Part shown: positions 10,332 through 21,666 of the stretch, in pieces
Layout: each line of letters starts with the position of its first letter
How positions within the stretch are numbered: position 1 is the first letter of the stretch
Assembly: GCA_963921195.1 (NCBI GenBank)
Contig: OY992537.1
Coordinates: 34,023,410 to 34,087,409, forward strand
Origin: Pegoplata infirma
Taxonomy: Eukaryota > Arthropoda > Insecta > Diptera > Anthomyiidae
Length of the DNA stretch: 64,000 bases
Reading direction: 5' to 3'
Position numbers and translations under genes: made by a program
The notes under the pieces: model-generated
What the model was told of the DNA's origin: nothing
The model's database searches: none
Seen by the model: only the letters and a program-made list of their open reading frames with translations

Positions 10332-11374
10332 CTTATTTTGGGAAGTCTTAAAAAAATGGTTTAAAAATTTTTAGATCCATTTAGAACATTTCTAAAATTT
10401 TGAGACATTTTTCTTTAAGAACAAAAATTTCTGATTTCGTTTTTATAAAATTACTTTAAGTTTCTTAGTAATGGATCCTTTCAAGATTGTACTTTTTATA
10501 CTCAAAATGTTCCAAAAAAAATGGTAAATTTACACAAACTGTATCATCCCTGCTCAAAAGTACTAAAGTTTTATCCATAATTTACATACCTCAAAAGATG
10601 CTAAATTCTCTCACAAAATTAAATTCAGCATCCTCCTAAAGCAAATGCAATTTAGTGCAAATCCTAAAAATTGAGAACATATGTTTAGAAATTGTAAAAT
10701 TTTTGTATATATTGGTGAGCAAATTAGTTATTAACCAAAAACGAGTTCCTATTTTACGAAAAACGAAAAAAAAGGAAAAAAACGAATGCAATAAAACTGT
10801 AAACAGCCCTGGAGAAATATTCTGTTATTTCTTCATACACACAAACAAGTTGTTGGTTGGATGTTGATTTGTTAAAACTGTTATACATGCAAGCATGATA
10901 AAACATGTTGCTTTATGTTGCAACATTTTCTTAACATATCAAATTCAATGTAGAGATTTAACAGTAAAAACATAATACACATTTAGTTAAACATGTAATA
11001 TGTATAGAGACTTTGCAATTCATCACAAATATTATCTTTGATTCATTAGCAGATTATTGGCTAAATATCTTCACTTTTGAAGGAATTTAAATATGGCATT
11101 TGAGGGACTTCTATTTTAAGAATTTGTAAAAATGAATATTTACGTATTAAATTTTTTTTTACAATATTCCTCATTATTTTATAATGACTTTTCTAGTTAG
11201 TAATGTCTGCGGAAGTAAGATATTTTCAACTAGATTCAGCACAGGACCACTGTTCTTCGACTTTTCACTTATATTTCCCTTGTTTGCGGCATTATTTGAA
11301 AAATTAATATTATAATATTGGTGCTCCATGCACCGGTGGTCAATTTTGCAGCCCGAATCTTCAAAATTTTAGCT
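10332..11374. other. AT-rich stretch without recognised gene or element
   Basis: Some local complexity, but no frame with protein-like composition. The frame at 10655-10867 is short and without motif. No repeat ends were recognised. Confidence 0.45.
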
Positions 11375-11747
11375 TTGCAGTTTTAAAAAAGTTGCAGGAC
11401 GACAGGTCGACTATATAAGTTGACGATTAACAAAAAATAAAATAAAAATTACCGTTTTCATTTTCTAAAAAATTTTGATTATCTTGGGTTAGTAACTTGG
11501 AAATAATTCACATAGTGGTGAATAAAAAAAATATTTACCAGCTGGTTAATAAAACATAACATAAACATTTAATATTAATATTTTTTTCTTCAATATTTTT
11601 TTTCATCAATATTTTTTTTTTTTACCATTTTTTTTTCATCAAAATTTTTTTTCATCAATATTTTTTTTTCGTCATTATTTTTTTTTTATGAATATTTTTT
11701 TCATCAATGTTTTTTTCATCAATATTTTTTTTCATCGATATTTTTTG
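11375..11747 (+). mobile_element. Helentron-like element, diverged 5' fragment
   Basis: Block A sequence ('AAAAGTTGCAGGACGACAGG', 'TTGGGTTAGTAACTTGG', 'ATAGTGGTGAATAAA', 'CCAGCTGGTTAATAAAA') followed by a T-run minisatellite with CAATATT spacers. Its left end is missing. A second copy follows directly, a head-to-tail arrangement. Confidence 0.65.
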
Positions 11748-11951
11748 TTAACATGATAATGTTTTTAGGCAGGTGTCTAATTTTAAAAATGATGCAGCGC
11801 GCCTCCTCAGTTTAACTATATAAGGTAACGACAAACAAAAAAAAAAAAAAAAATAAGAATTACTATTTTCTTTAAACCAAAAAGGTTTGCAACTTCGATT
11901 TGTAACTTGGATAATAACTCACCTGCTGGTTAATAAAAGCGTTTTTCACTA

Positions 11952-12755
11952 CACTCAAAAAAAAAAAACTGTAAAGTTAGCAAAAAAAGCTTGTAAACCT
12001 ACAAGAAAATTTGCTGATTTTGAACCCACAATTTTTTTGGTAAAGTTAGCAAAAACGTTTTGCTAAAAATTAGTTAACTGAAATAATTTTTATTTCAAAT
12101 TAGTTCATACACATTTGAGGACCCCATTGGGTTCGGACCCAATAGGTCCAGACCCCGATGGGCCTAGACCTAGTTGGGTTCCTTAAAAATCGTCATAGTT
12201 TTTGATCCAAAATTTGTGTCCGTTTCGCTCTACCTTGCTTAGTTTTTGAGATACGTGATTTTAGGGGATCACTGGGGTCTTGAGAATTTAAAAATTTAAT
12301 TTGTTGTGTCGGCAATATTTACCGAGATATGAGCATTTTAAAATTTTCGGGAATGCTAACTTTTTTGGATCCAAAGTTAGGTCCCATTAGGGTCCACACA
12401 TGTGAAGAGGACCCGCGAAAGTATGGAGATTCTAAGAACCAAAAATGCCCTCCATTTTGCTCTATCTGGCTTAGTTTCCGAGATAGCGCCATTTTAAGTT
12501 TTCTGAAAATAAAAAAAAATTTACCATTTATTTTTGCTAATGTTAGCAAAAAATCTTGTAAAAATGTTGTCAACTCAATTTCAAATTTAGCAAAAGAAAT
12601 TAGTTCAAAGTTTGTTTAAAATTGCTAATGTGCTAAATGAAGTTTACAAGAATTTTTTGCTAACATGCTAATCTCAACTAAAAATTTGCTAAAAGTTAGC
12701 TAACTAGCATTAGCAAAAAAAAATTAGTAAATCTACTAACGTATTTTTTTGAGTG
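11952..12755 (+). mobile_element. CACTCAAAA-ended TA-duplicating element (GTTAGCAAAAA subfamily)
   Basis: 804 bp. Ends are CACTCAAAAAAAAAAAACTG and TATTTTTTTGAGTG, flanked by TA on both sides. Removing one TA restores a block A-like sequence (TTCAC-TA-GATGGGG), so insertion is supported by an empty-site comparison. It shares a GC-richer interior ('GACCCCGATGGGCCTAGACC', 'TTGCTCTATCTGGCTTAG') with 60649-62443. The open frames at 12319-12619 follow the repeat and are probably not coding. Confidence 0.8.
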
Positions 12756-12965
12756 TAGATGGGGAATAAAACATAACATAATTATTTTTCAACAAAAATT
12801 TCTTTTTTCATCAATTTTTTTTCGTAATTTTTTTTTTTTATCAAAAATTATTTTTTTTTTTTTCATCAAGTTTTATTTTTTCTCGAAATTTTTGTTTTCA
12901 TTAAATTTTTTTTCATACAATTTTTTTGTTTTTATAAATTTTTTTTTTTTTCATTTTATTTCATT

Positions 12966-13569
12966 TTTTATACCCTTCAACCAAAGTATACCCCATAATA
13001 CTCACTTTGTCATTCCGTAAGTAACGCATCAAAATATCGGTCTAGGACCCCATAAATTATATATATTTATGATCAGTGATCGATTCTAAGACATTCTAGC
13101 GATGTCTGTCCGTCCGTCTGTAGTTAACACAATGCAGTCCAAAATAAAAGAGCTAGGCTCCCGACATTTGGCACGAATTTGTCTTATGCTCCTAGGCAGT
13201 TTAAGTTCGTAAATGAGCAAAATCGAACGAGGGGGAAAAAAGTTTCACCTTGAAGAACTAAACCAAACTCTGAAAAATAAAATTTTTTTACATGATTTTT
13301 TTTTTGTGTTTTTGTTTAACAAATGCAACATTTTTATACTACAAGAAGTTCAAAGACCTGCATTTGGACCCAAAGAATTAGAAAATGTCGTTTTTTTCGG
13401 TCCGTCCCCCTTTTGTGGGCGTGGAATAAAATATGTTTTTAAATATTGATAAACTTGTATTTCATTAGCGCAAAAAGCATAAGAACGAATTTTAAACACA
13501 TATTCGAGAGGAAATTTGCCCCCCCCCCCCAATTACCACTACCGACCCCCTCCCCCCAAAAAAAAAACA
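12966..13569 (+). mobile_element. mini-me/DINE-1-like element, 3'-truncated
   Basis: Begins TATACCCTTCAACC in the minisatellite T-run. It continues with 'CACTTTGTCATTCCGTAAG', 'GGTCTAGGACCCCATAAA', (TA)n, 'GATTCTAAGACATTCTAGCG' and a short (GTCY)n tract. It runs into C-rich and A-rich sequence near 13520-13569 without the usual 3' hairpin. Confidence 0.75.
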
Positions 13570-14489
13570 TTTTTTTTTATGAAATTTTTTTTTCATCCAA
13601 TTTTTTTTTTTCTTTATCATAAAAAAATTGTTTCACCAAATTTGTTTTTTTTTATCAAAAACTTTCTTATCAAAATTTACTTTTTCAGAAAAAAAAATTC
13701 TTTTCATTTTGTCCTTCTTTTTTTTTACCAAAACTACTTATTTACCAAGTCTTAAACTCTGACATAAAAATGTTCCATTTGCTTAACAAATGTACAAAAA
13801 ACAAGTGAGAGTGTTAATCAGACAGATTGTCGGATGTTTTATAGCTAGATTATCTTAGAAATGGATCAATAGTCTATAAAGTTAATATAAACTCGATCGA
13901 TATTTCATGTTGAAATTTTCAACTCGTTTTTTCTAAAAAAAACTTTGCTTTAGCAAAACATTATAATGATTTAATGTTTTGGGCTAGAGTAAAAATTCGC
14001 AGGCATTTTCATCAATATTTTTTTCATAAATATTTTTTTTTTTCATCAATATTTTTGTTTTTTCATACACATTTTGTTCAATTAATGTCTTTTGTTTCAA
14101 AAATTTTCTTTTTTTTATCAAATATTTTTTTTATCAAAAATCTTTTTTCGTTAAAAAATTTTTTTCATAAAAAACTTTTTTTTATCGACAAACACAGAAT
14201 AACGGTAGATGAGTACACTGAAAGAATTTTGTTCATTACGGCTATGAAAACGTACATTGATTCTATGAAAAAAATCATTAGAAGTGAGCCAATGATGCCC
14301 TTCATAGAATCTATGAAACAAATTCATAGAAACCAGAAACCTATGAAAAAGTTCATAGGCAATGGAAAAAAAAATATTATTCAATTCTATTTTTATTTAT
14401 TTTATTATTTCAATTTTATTTTTTTTTTATATTATTTTTATTATTTTATTTACTTACAATTTTCTATTTTTAAAAATTTATATGTTTTT

Positions 14490-14566
14490 TTAACTTGTCC
14501 CCACCGAGATTCGAACATAGAACCTGTTGTTCGTGAAGCTTAGTGTTTAGCCACTTAGCTAAATTA
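14490..14566 (-). other. tRNA-like sequence with A and B boxes
   Basis: On the minus strand an exact A-box-like TAGCTAAGTGG is followed ~40 bases later by a near-exact B box TGTTCGAATCT, then GGTGGGGACA. The T stem is poorly paired and no clean cloverleaf forms, so it is a tRNA-derived Pol III-type promoter module rather than a working tRNA. Confidence 0.55.
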
Positions 14567-14752
14567 TATAAACAAGTAACAACACTTAAAATCAATTTTG
14601 ATTAATATTCTGCTAACATATTGAGTTTGTGTCTATGCTCTGTCACAATGCTCTGCCAAAAGCTGTGTGTTTGTAGAAAACAAATATTTTGTGTATGTAC
14701 AAAAATGAAGCGTTGTAAAACCAAGCGCTAGTTGGCGAGATTTTTCTTCTTT

Positions 14753-14830
14753 TGTGGCGCTGATAGGTAAGGCGTCGACAATTACCACTTCAGCCGGTAG
14801 GTCTTGGGTTTGACCCCCGGTCAGGGCAGC
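14753..14830 (+). other. tRNA-like sequence, opposite orientation
   Basis: TGGCGCTGATAGGTAAGGCG resembles a D arm/A box, and GGTTTGACCCC is a B-box-like T arm (GGG/CCC stem) at tRNA-like spacing. The anticodon arm is not convincing. It faces toward the first module across ~185 bp. Confidence 0.45.
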
Positions 14831-15340
14831 AATGATGTTTTTTTTTAATGTTTTTTTAATTTTTAATAAATTTATTCAACTATTTTAATTATTGTAACAT
14901 TATTTAAATTATTAAAAAAATTAAAAGGCATATTGATGGCATTTTCTTCTATGAATGACATTCTTTAATTCTATGAATTTAATAAAATCTATGAATAAAA
15001 TTTTATGAAATATTTCAGAATACTAATGAATATTATTTCACCCAATGAACTGTTTCATAGATTCTATGAATTTGATTTTATGAAATTTGTTCATAGATAT
15101 AATGAACAATAATTCTTTCAGTGTATTACTAGAATGTCTTAGAAACCTTTAAGGATCAATAGAATATAAACATCATAATGGGGTCCTCGACCAATATTTC
15201 AATGCGTTTTGCATGGAATGACAAATTGTTATAGCGTTATTTTTTCTAGAAAAATTTTGTTTTGGAAAAAACACCTATTTATACAGCAAATCTTTATCAT
15301 GATTCAATAATTTGGGCAAGAGTACAAACTTCGCAGACAT

Positions 15341-16501
15341 TTTTATAATTATAACAACATCTCGAAAACTTAGTTTGATAATGAAAATTGTATTTAAACT
15401 TTAAGTCACCTCAGATTTTAACACAATTATTCAACAGAAAATTTTCCAAATTGCTAAATTCGTGATTTTCTTAAACAAGAAAATCAGCACTGTAATATTC
15501 TCCTTTACAGTTTGACTAAAATGTGTGGTTAAACGGGTCTTTAAAATGAAACATTCGTTCAACACTCTAGCAAAAAAGAAAAACGCAAAAAAAGAAAATC
15601 AAAAAAGCAAAAGATTTGATGACTTGTTATTTTCAGAGCTTTACATTTGAATGTGTTTGCTAGAAATGTTTGAATGCCATGATGATACCGTAGCAAATTT
15701 TCACATATTATAAATGTGTGTGGGTGTGTATGAGGGGGCATGTATGTGTTGGCATGTGTTTCAATGTATACAACATTTCCACAGAAAACATTAAATCGTT
15801 AGTTATAAGTGCGTGCGTGTTGTTATCCTTGATTTTCTGTGGCTTGTTGATTTATAATGACATATGACGTGTGCAAAAAAAAGCAAAACAAAAATCTAAC
15901 AGAGGTGATATAGATCATTGTTTTATAAATGATGACTTTCTTTTTAAATCCAGCTATCACGTACTTTTTACTTTTTCTCTATTTTTACTTTTACCAAATC
16001 ATTGTTGTATTTATCAGATAACTTTTGATAAAATATTAATTTAAAGTTTTGCTAAAAAGAATTTTTTTTGATATTCTTCATTAAATTATTTACATTGTTG
16101 TCTGTTAAAGTAGTGTTTTCTTGAGAAATTTTAACAATCATATTGCATGTTTTTCGTTTAAAACTATATCGTAAAACTAATTTGTCTGCAAGGTGTGGTT
16201 TTGTTATTAAAAGAAAAATTATAAATGTTTTTGTTAAGCGATTTTGACGGACGATTTTTATGGTGATTTTGCTACAACTGAAAGGCTGTTAAAAAATTAA
16301 TTTAAAATCTTTGTCTGCAAAATTTTTAAGTTGATGTTTGGAAGAATTAAAGGTGGAAGATTGAAACTATTTGTTTAAGTCGTAAATATTAGATTATTTA
16401 TCGTTGCCGAAATTGTATAATAATTTTTAAGTTATTTTTAAGTTCTTATTGTTCCTCCAAATGTTCACTAATTTACGAAACAGGAAATTATTTGACCCTT
16501 C
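15341..16501. other. Lower-repeat stretch, no gene recognised
   Basis: More sequence complexity than the surroundings and a short TG-rich tract (15714-15765). No frame shows a recognisable product; 15559-15741 minus has no motif. It may be genuine intergenic or intronic host DNA. Confidence 0.4.
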
Positions 16502-16671
16502 TTAACATGATAATGTTTTTAGGCTGGTGTCTAATTTTAAAAAAGTTGCAGGACGCCACCTCAGTTTGACTATATAAGCTAACGATTAACAAAAAAGAAA
16601 ATTGGAATTACTGTTTTCATTTTCTTAAAACCAAACATTTTTGTAACTTAGGCTTATAATTTGGATAATAA

Positions 16672-18108
16672 CACCGCTCTACAAATCTGAGGTTTGTCGC
16701 TGCGTTTTGGATGAAACCAAAAAAAGTTGATAGGATTTGGTGCCCCGATTCCAAAACGGTCACTCAAATTTTTCTATCACGTCACAATTTTAAGAAAGTC
16801 GCGGTTTAAGTGTCAAAAAATGCCCATTTTGACCATTTTTAAACGCCTATAAAATAAGATCCTGACATGCAAATGACTTGGTATCAAGCTTATTCGAAAG
16901 TGTGTAATTTTCTCTTTCAGACAAGATCAAATCTTCTTGGAACTTAATTTTCTAAAATGGTAAAAAAATCATTAGCCACAGTTGCTTTAAATCTAAAATT
17001 TACGTATGAATTTGTATGGAAATTTGTTAAAAAACACTGTGTAAATAAACTAACCCAGCAAAATTTTCGGTTGCAAAGAACCGATTGTGGAACAACTTAT
17101 AGTTCCCTAGAACCTGTTCTAATTCTTGTGCAACACCGATTCTTTTAACATAGGGATTGTCCCAAAAGCAACAGGTGTTTGTAAGCAAAGTTAGAACATA
17201 TTTTTGTTCCTTGGAATCGGTTCTAGAAGTAAAATTTGGAACAGAAATAAGAATTAAAGAAATATATTGAATTGCATTAATTTATTTAACAAAGATAAAG
17301 ACATATATAGACAATATGTATATAAATGGAATATTTACATTTTTTTAACACACATTTATCCTTTTTCGCCTCCAAAGTTGCATTTTGGGCCTTACAAAAA
17401 TCACATACCAGAACATCGATTTTCTGCAAACAAAAAATAAAAAACATAATATTATTAGTATTTGACCCGACCCAGACAATGAAAATGTAATTTACTCACC
17501 TTTGTTTCAACAATTTTCACGATTATATCCTGCTATTTTAAAAGAATTTCGTCTTTTTTCTTGGTTAACAAAAATATATTGATAATAATTTTTTAATTTT
17601 TTTGACACATAATTTTTTTTTAATTCCTGAGAACCAAAATGTTATGAAACTTTGATTGCAGAGAACAAGCTTCACAATAATGTTCACTTAACTTGTTCTG
17701 AATAATTAAAGTGTAATAGTGTATGGTTACCGAAGAATCTGTTCTAGAACAAGTGTTGTCAGAATCGGTTCTGAAAAATTTTCCTGGGAAATATTGAAAA
17801 TATGGAAGGTTTTTTTCTAATGATTTTTTTACCATTTTAGAAAATTAAATTTTTAGAACTTTTTATCTAATCTTTAAGAGAAAAATACAGGCTTTCGAAT
17901 GCGCTCGATACCAAGTCATTTGCATGTCAAGATCTTATTTTATAAGCTTTTAAAAAGGGTCAAAAATGCCCTTTTCGGCACTTTAACCGCGAATTACTCA
18001 AAATCCTGACGTGATCGACAAATTTGGGCTCCGGATTTGGAATCAGCGCAACAGACACTATCCAAATCACTTGCAAGAATCCAATACGCATTTTCTTGTT
18101 GAGCTGTG
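16672..18108 (+). mobile_element. CACCGCTC-ended inverted-repeat element, TAA duplication
   Basis: 1437 bp, ends CACCGCTCTAC and the reverse complement of CACAGCTCAAC, flanked by TAA. Removing one TAA gives TTGGATAATAATTCACC, the uninterrupted block A sequence of other copies, so the insertion is read exactly. The arms are self-complementary over long stretches ('CAAATGACTTGGTATC' left, its complement right). The 3-bp TWA duplication fits PIF/Harbinger-like mobilisation. A deletion derivative lies at 53042-53700. Confidence 0.85.
17054..17788 (+). mobile_element. CCCAGCAAAATTTTC-ended element, 2-bp duplication
   Basis: 735 bp. CCCAGCAAAATTTTC faces the reverse complement of CCCAGGAAAATTTTTC. 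The copy at 53042 lacks it and reads AAACTAAATATTG across the site, so it inserted with duplication of AA. Sub-terminal palindromes (AGAACCGATT, TTCTAGAAC) fill both ends. Superfamily not assigned. Confidence 0.8.
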
Positions 18109-18477
18109 TAATTCACCTCGTGGGGAATAAAAAAATTTTCACCAGCTGGTGAATAAAAGGTAACATAATTATTTTTCAAAAATTTTTTTTTTTTTTTCAT
18201 CAATTTTTTTTTTTAGCAAACTTTTTTTTTCATAATTTTTTTTTTTTTTTCATAAAATATTTTTTTTTTTCATCGAACTTTTTTTTCATCATATATTTTT
18301 TTTAACAATTTTTTTTTATCAATTTTTTTTCATTCATTTTTTTTTTTCATCAAATTTTTTTTTTCATAAATTTTTTTTTATCATATTTTTTTCATCATTT
18401 TTTATCATATATATAAGTTTGTCATTCCGTATGTATCACATTGAAATATTGGTTTAGGACCCCATAAAGTATATATA

Positions 18478-19272
18478 CACTCAAAAAATAATGTCATTAA
18501 CTGTTTGTAGTTTATTTAAAAAGTTTTCCGTTTAGTCGTTTTTAAAAGAAAAAACATTTGTTTGATGTTCAGTTTTTATTAATGACTACATCAGTCCTTT
18601 GTTTCAAAAATAACACACTAAAAAATAAAGAGTTTCACTAACATTTAATTTATAAAGTCATTTATTTTTGTTCTGTAAGTAGAAACTACTGATTATTCTT
18701 TAAATTTTTAATGATTTGTGTAAGTAATTTTTTTTTAAATTGTTGGTATTTTTTAATGAAATATCATTAGTTTTTACCTACACAAGTCAGTTATTTGTTT
18801 TTAGAAAAAAAATTCAAAAAATTATTTATAGAAATATAAAAACATATTTGTATCAAGTGGCTTTGGCACGATGGGTAGAGTGTCTGGCCAGAATGTAGTT
18901 GAATGCGGGATCGATTCCCCAAAATTTTATTAAAAAATTTTAAAAAAATATTTCAATAGAAAATTGTAAAATTAATTTTTAATGTTTTGGTAGGTTATTT
19001 TTTTGGAATTTGTTGGTAAAAATAACAGAACTATCATTAATTTTTAATGTTTTCGTAGATTATTTTTTTCGAATTTGTTGGTAAAAAAGAATGAAAAAAC
19101 CGTAATTTTTTAATGTTTAGTGTTATTTATTTTAGAAAATTTTGCCAACAGTAAAAAATAAATGTTGATGTTTTTAAAACAAATGAATAATTACTGGGAT
19201 GGTTTTCAATTGTTTATTCACTGGTTTTAAGTGTGTTTTTCTTTTGTTTTTGCCTACAAAATATTTTGAGTG
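18478..19272 (+). mobile_element. CACTCAAAA-type element, complete reference copy
   Basis: 795 bp, CACTCAAAAAATA to TATTTTGAGTG, flanked by TA, within the (TA)n block of the mini-me. Flanking mini-me sequence rejoins correctly when it is removed. It contains a tRNA-like module at 18858-18921. No coding capacity. Confidence 0.8.
18858..18921 (+). other. tRNA-like module in the CACTCAAAA element
   Basis: TGGCACGATGGG matches the Pol III A box at 11 of 12 positions, and GGATCGATTCC matches the B box at 10 of 11, separated by ~35 bases. Homologous, more decayed versions are at 5641, 9851 and 49104-49190 (minus). Likely a tRNA-derived insertion retained by the family. Confidence 0.6.
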
Positions 19273-20042
19273 TATTCATGATCCTTGATCGATTTTAAGT
19301 CGATCTAGCGATGTCCGTCTGTCTGTCTGTCCGTCCGTCTGTCTGTCTGTCAGCTGAAATCACGTTTTTGGCAATAATCCGGAATCGATTTAAACGCTTG
19401 GGGTACCAAAAGTTGCGTAATTCTCCTAGGCAGAAACTGATGTACTTTTTTTTGAAATCGGTTAAGTATTTTAAAAGATATGATTGAAAATGTAAAGATA
19501 CCTCAAAAATAATGGTGAATTTTACACAAAAAAATGCTATAACTTGACACCTGTTGAATGAATGAGAATGCAACTTGGAATTTAATGTAATTTTATCATT
19601 CCTAACACTCACAAAAAATTTGGGCAGAATCGCACAATGGGGAGAGGCACCAGAAAGGTAACCCCAAATTTTAAAATGATTTATCTTGGCTCAAGGTTGA
19701 CATATTCAAATAAAATTTTAAATATGTTTATATTTTATTGTTCTCAACGTTTTGCTGGTTATTTTGGTACCAATTATGGCAAAATCGGTCAAGGGGTTAA
19801 GAAGCTATGAGCAATTGAGATGTGTTTCAATATAAACCTCCATGATATGACGTGGCTGCGCGCTATTTTGTAGTTGTTGATGCTTATTTGGCTTGTTAGT
19901 TGTTATTTGTATCAACAGAAGTAAAAAATACGTAGTATGTGTCATACACGTGGTTGCTTTTATATAATTTTCATACATACTTATAAAATATTTTTTTTTT
20001 GTTTTTTAAATATTTATATTGCACTATGGTTCTGGTCATCAC

Positions 20043-20462
20043 TTTTCTTGGCCAAAATTACAAAACTGGAAAAATTTCTGGTTTGAAATAGGTTTTGTGT
20101 TAAAAATTGTTATAATTTTTTTGTTTTCCATGTAGAATATTAGGTCAATTCGATTACCTTACTACAATCTACTAATTTTTACTCATTTTACTACAGCTGG
20201 AATTTTTCAATACAAAAAGTAAACAATACTTTCCAGTTGTAGTAAAAATTGTACGAAATTTAGGTAATCGAATATACCTATTATAAGAAATTTTTTATAT
20301 TTAAACTCAAAAAATAATTAAAAAATTTTAAAAAATACGTTTTTTTTATTTTTATCTAAATTTGTTTTTGAACGGTAAATTAGTGTATACAAAAACAAAA
20401 TATGTTTTCTGTTGTTTGTAAGTGTTAATGATTTTCTATAAAATCAATTTTGGCCAAGAAAG
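20043..20462. mobile_element. Inverted-repeat element, TTTTCTTGGCCAAAATT ends
   Basis: 420 bp with ends TTTCTTGGCCAAAATTA and AATTTTGGCCAAGAAA. An inner inverted pair (TTACTACAGCTGGAA / TTCCAGTTGTAGTAA) makes the middle foldable. Its target duplication is not clear. Confidence 0.65.
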
Positions 20463-21096
20463 GTCGTCTGCGTCTTGTGCATTGGTTAACATTGTGGAGG
20501 GTATTTAAAGATTCGGCACAGCCGAATATAGCTTTCTTACTTGTTTTTTATCAAATTTTTTATTATCAATTTTTTTCTCACCAAAAAATTTTTTTTTTTC
20601 ATCAAATTTTTTTTACATCAAAAAATTTTTCTTTTCATCAAAAAAATTCATCGAAAACTTTTTTTTACCAAAAATTACGGTTCATTAAATTTTTTTAACA
20701 TAATTTTGTTTTTCGTTTAAAAAAATCGTTTTTTTTTTACCAATACTAATTTTTCACCCAGTCTAAGCTTTTCGCGTAAAAATTTTCCATTTGTTTATCA
20801 AATGTATATAAAACAAGTGAGAGTATTATATTCTTTGGTGCCAAATCTTTTATACTCTCCAAAATGTAAAAGCACTTTTTTGCACTTATTTTTGCACTCA
20901 CTTACGAAATGTGCAGCTCTTTTGGTTTTTTAATGGGGTCCTCGACTGATATTTCAATTTGTGGTGCATGGAATAGCAATGTAATATAACATTATTTTTT
21001 CTTAAAAAACTTTGCTTTGGCAAGTACACCCAAATCTTTCGCAAAACATTATTATGATTTAATGTTTTGGGCAAGAGTAGAAAATTCGGAGGCATT

Positions 21097-21660
21097 TTTC
21101 AATCAATCATCAATAATCATTTTTTTCATAAATTTTTTTTTTTCATCAAATTTTTTTTTTCATCAATTTTTTTTTTATCAATTTTTTTTTTTATCAAATT
21201 TTTTTTTGACAAATTTTGTTTTTCATCAAATTTTTTTCTATCAAATTTTTTTTTGTCAGTTTTTTTTTATTTAATTTTTTTTTTCAATTTCAATCATCAA
21301 TAATCATTTATTTTCACCAACATTTTTTTTTTTCATCAATTTTTTTTATATCAAAAACTTTATTTTTTTCATTAATTTTTTAATCAAACCTTTTTTTCTT
21401 CAGATATTTTTTATCATAATTTTTATTTTTGTGAAAAAAAAAATTTTTTTTTTTTTACCTCAAAATGGTCCATTTGTTTAACAAATGTAGAAAAAAAAAA
21501 GTGAGAGTGTTAAATTCTTCTTTTATACTCTCCATAATTTAAAAATACTTTTATGCCCTTAAGAAATACACTCATTTACCAAATTTAAAGCTCTTTTGGT
21601 TTGGACTACATCTTACCTTCCACAGCCAGATGGCTGTGTCCGACCGTCCGACAAAAATTA
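21097..21660 (+). mobile_element. Helentron-like element fragment (minisatellite + part of block B)
   Basis: T-run/CATCAA minisatellite (21097-21470), then 'CATTTGTTTAACAAATG', 'GTGAGAGTGTTAAATTCTT' and 'CTCTTTTGGTTTGGACTAC'. It is truncated near 21660 by the next element. A mini-me-like remnant ('GTCCGACCGTCCG') is fused at the end. Confidence 0.6.
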
Positions 21661-21666
21661 AAATTA

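Larger units (their letters stand above)
11749..14010 (+). mobile_element. Helentron-like 'T-run/CATCAA' element, copy 2, interrupted
   Basis: Starts TTAACATGATAATG at 11749 and ends GCAGGCATTTT near 14010. Block A is split by the element at 11952-12755 and the minisatellite by a mini-me at 12966-13569. Block B (13726-14010) keeps 'CCAAAACTACTTATTTACC', 'AAACAAGTGAGAGTGTTA' and the TTAATGTTTTGGGC hairpin arm, with about 60 bp replaced near 13820. Confidence 0.7.
14216..15123 (+). mobile_element. CACTGAAAGAATT inverted-terminal element carrying two tRNA-like modules
   Basis: 908 bp. The ends CACTGAAAGAATTTTGTTCA and the reverse complement of CACTGAAAGAATTATTGTTC match almost perfectly for ~24 bases. 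TA flanks both sides (14214-14215, 15124-15125). The interior is full of 'TTCATAGAATCTATGAA' palindromes. Two tRNA-like segments in opposite orientation occupy the middle. The long frame across 13974-14543 is poly-Phe repeat translation and not a gene. Confidence 0.8.
14011..15340 (+). mobile_element. Helentron-like element, 3' part, interrupted
   Basis: Minisatellite with CATCAATATT spacers (14011-14200), then after the insertion at 14216-15123 block B resumes ('TAATGGGGTCCTCGACC', 'CGTTTTGCATGGAATG', 'TTTGGGCAAGAGTACAAA') and ends CAGACATTTTT near 15340. It abuts copy 2 head to tail. Confidence 0.65.
18408..20546 (+). mobile_element. mini-me/DINE-1-like element with 3' hairpin, interrupted twice
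   Basis: 'AAGTTTGTCATTCCGTATG', 'GGTTTAGGACCCCATAAAG' and (TA)n, then after an insertion 'GATCGATTTTAAGTCG' and a (GTCY)n tract at 19313-19350. It ends GGAGGGTATTTAAAG, hairpin ATTCGGC/GCCGAAT (20511-20527) and CTTACTTGTTTT. Two elements, 18478-19272 and 20043-20462, are inserted. Confidence 0.75.
16502..21096 (+). mobile_element. Helentron-like 'T-run/CATCAA' element, copy 3, multiply interrupted
   Basis: The left end TTAACATGATAATGTTTTTA is at 16502. Block A is broken by 16672-18108 and resumes 'TTCACCTCGTGGGGAATAAA'. The minisatellite lies at 18175-18405 and 20547-20720 with a mini-me between. Block B ends 'GAAAATTCGGAGGCATTTTT' at 21096. Its own sequence is only ~1.0 kb of the 4.6 kb spanned. 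Confidence 0.7.

Noticed and set aside
12329..12619. Similar predicted peptides at 12329-12619 and 60978-61343 (shared CSIWLSFRDSAILSFLKIKK stretch)
   Set aside because: The similarity follows from homologous non-coding repeats at nucleotide level; opposite-strand frames are equally open and there is no domain.
15714..15765. TG-rich tract as Z-DNA or regulatory element
   Set aside because: Short, imperfect TG microsatellite without any other support.
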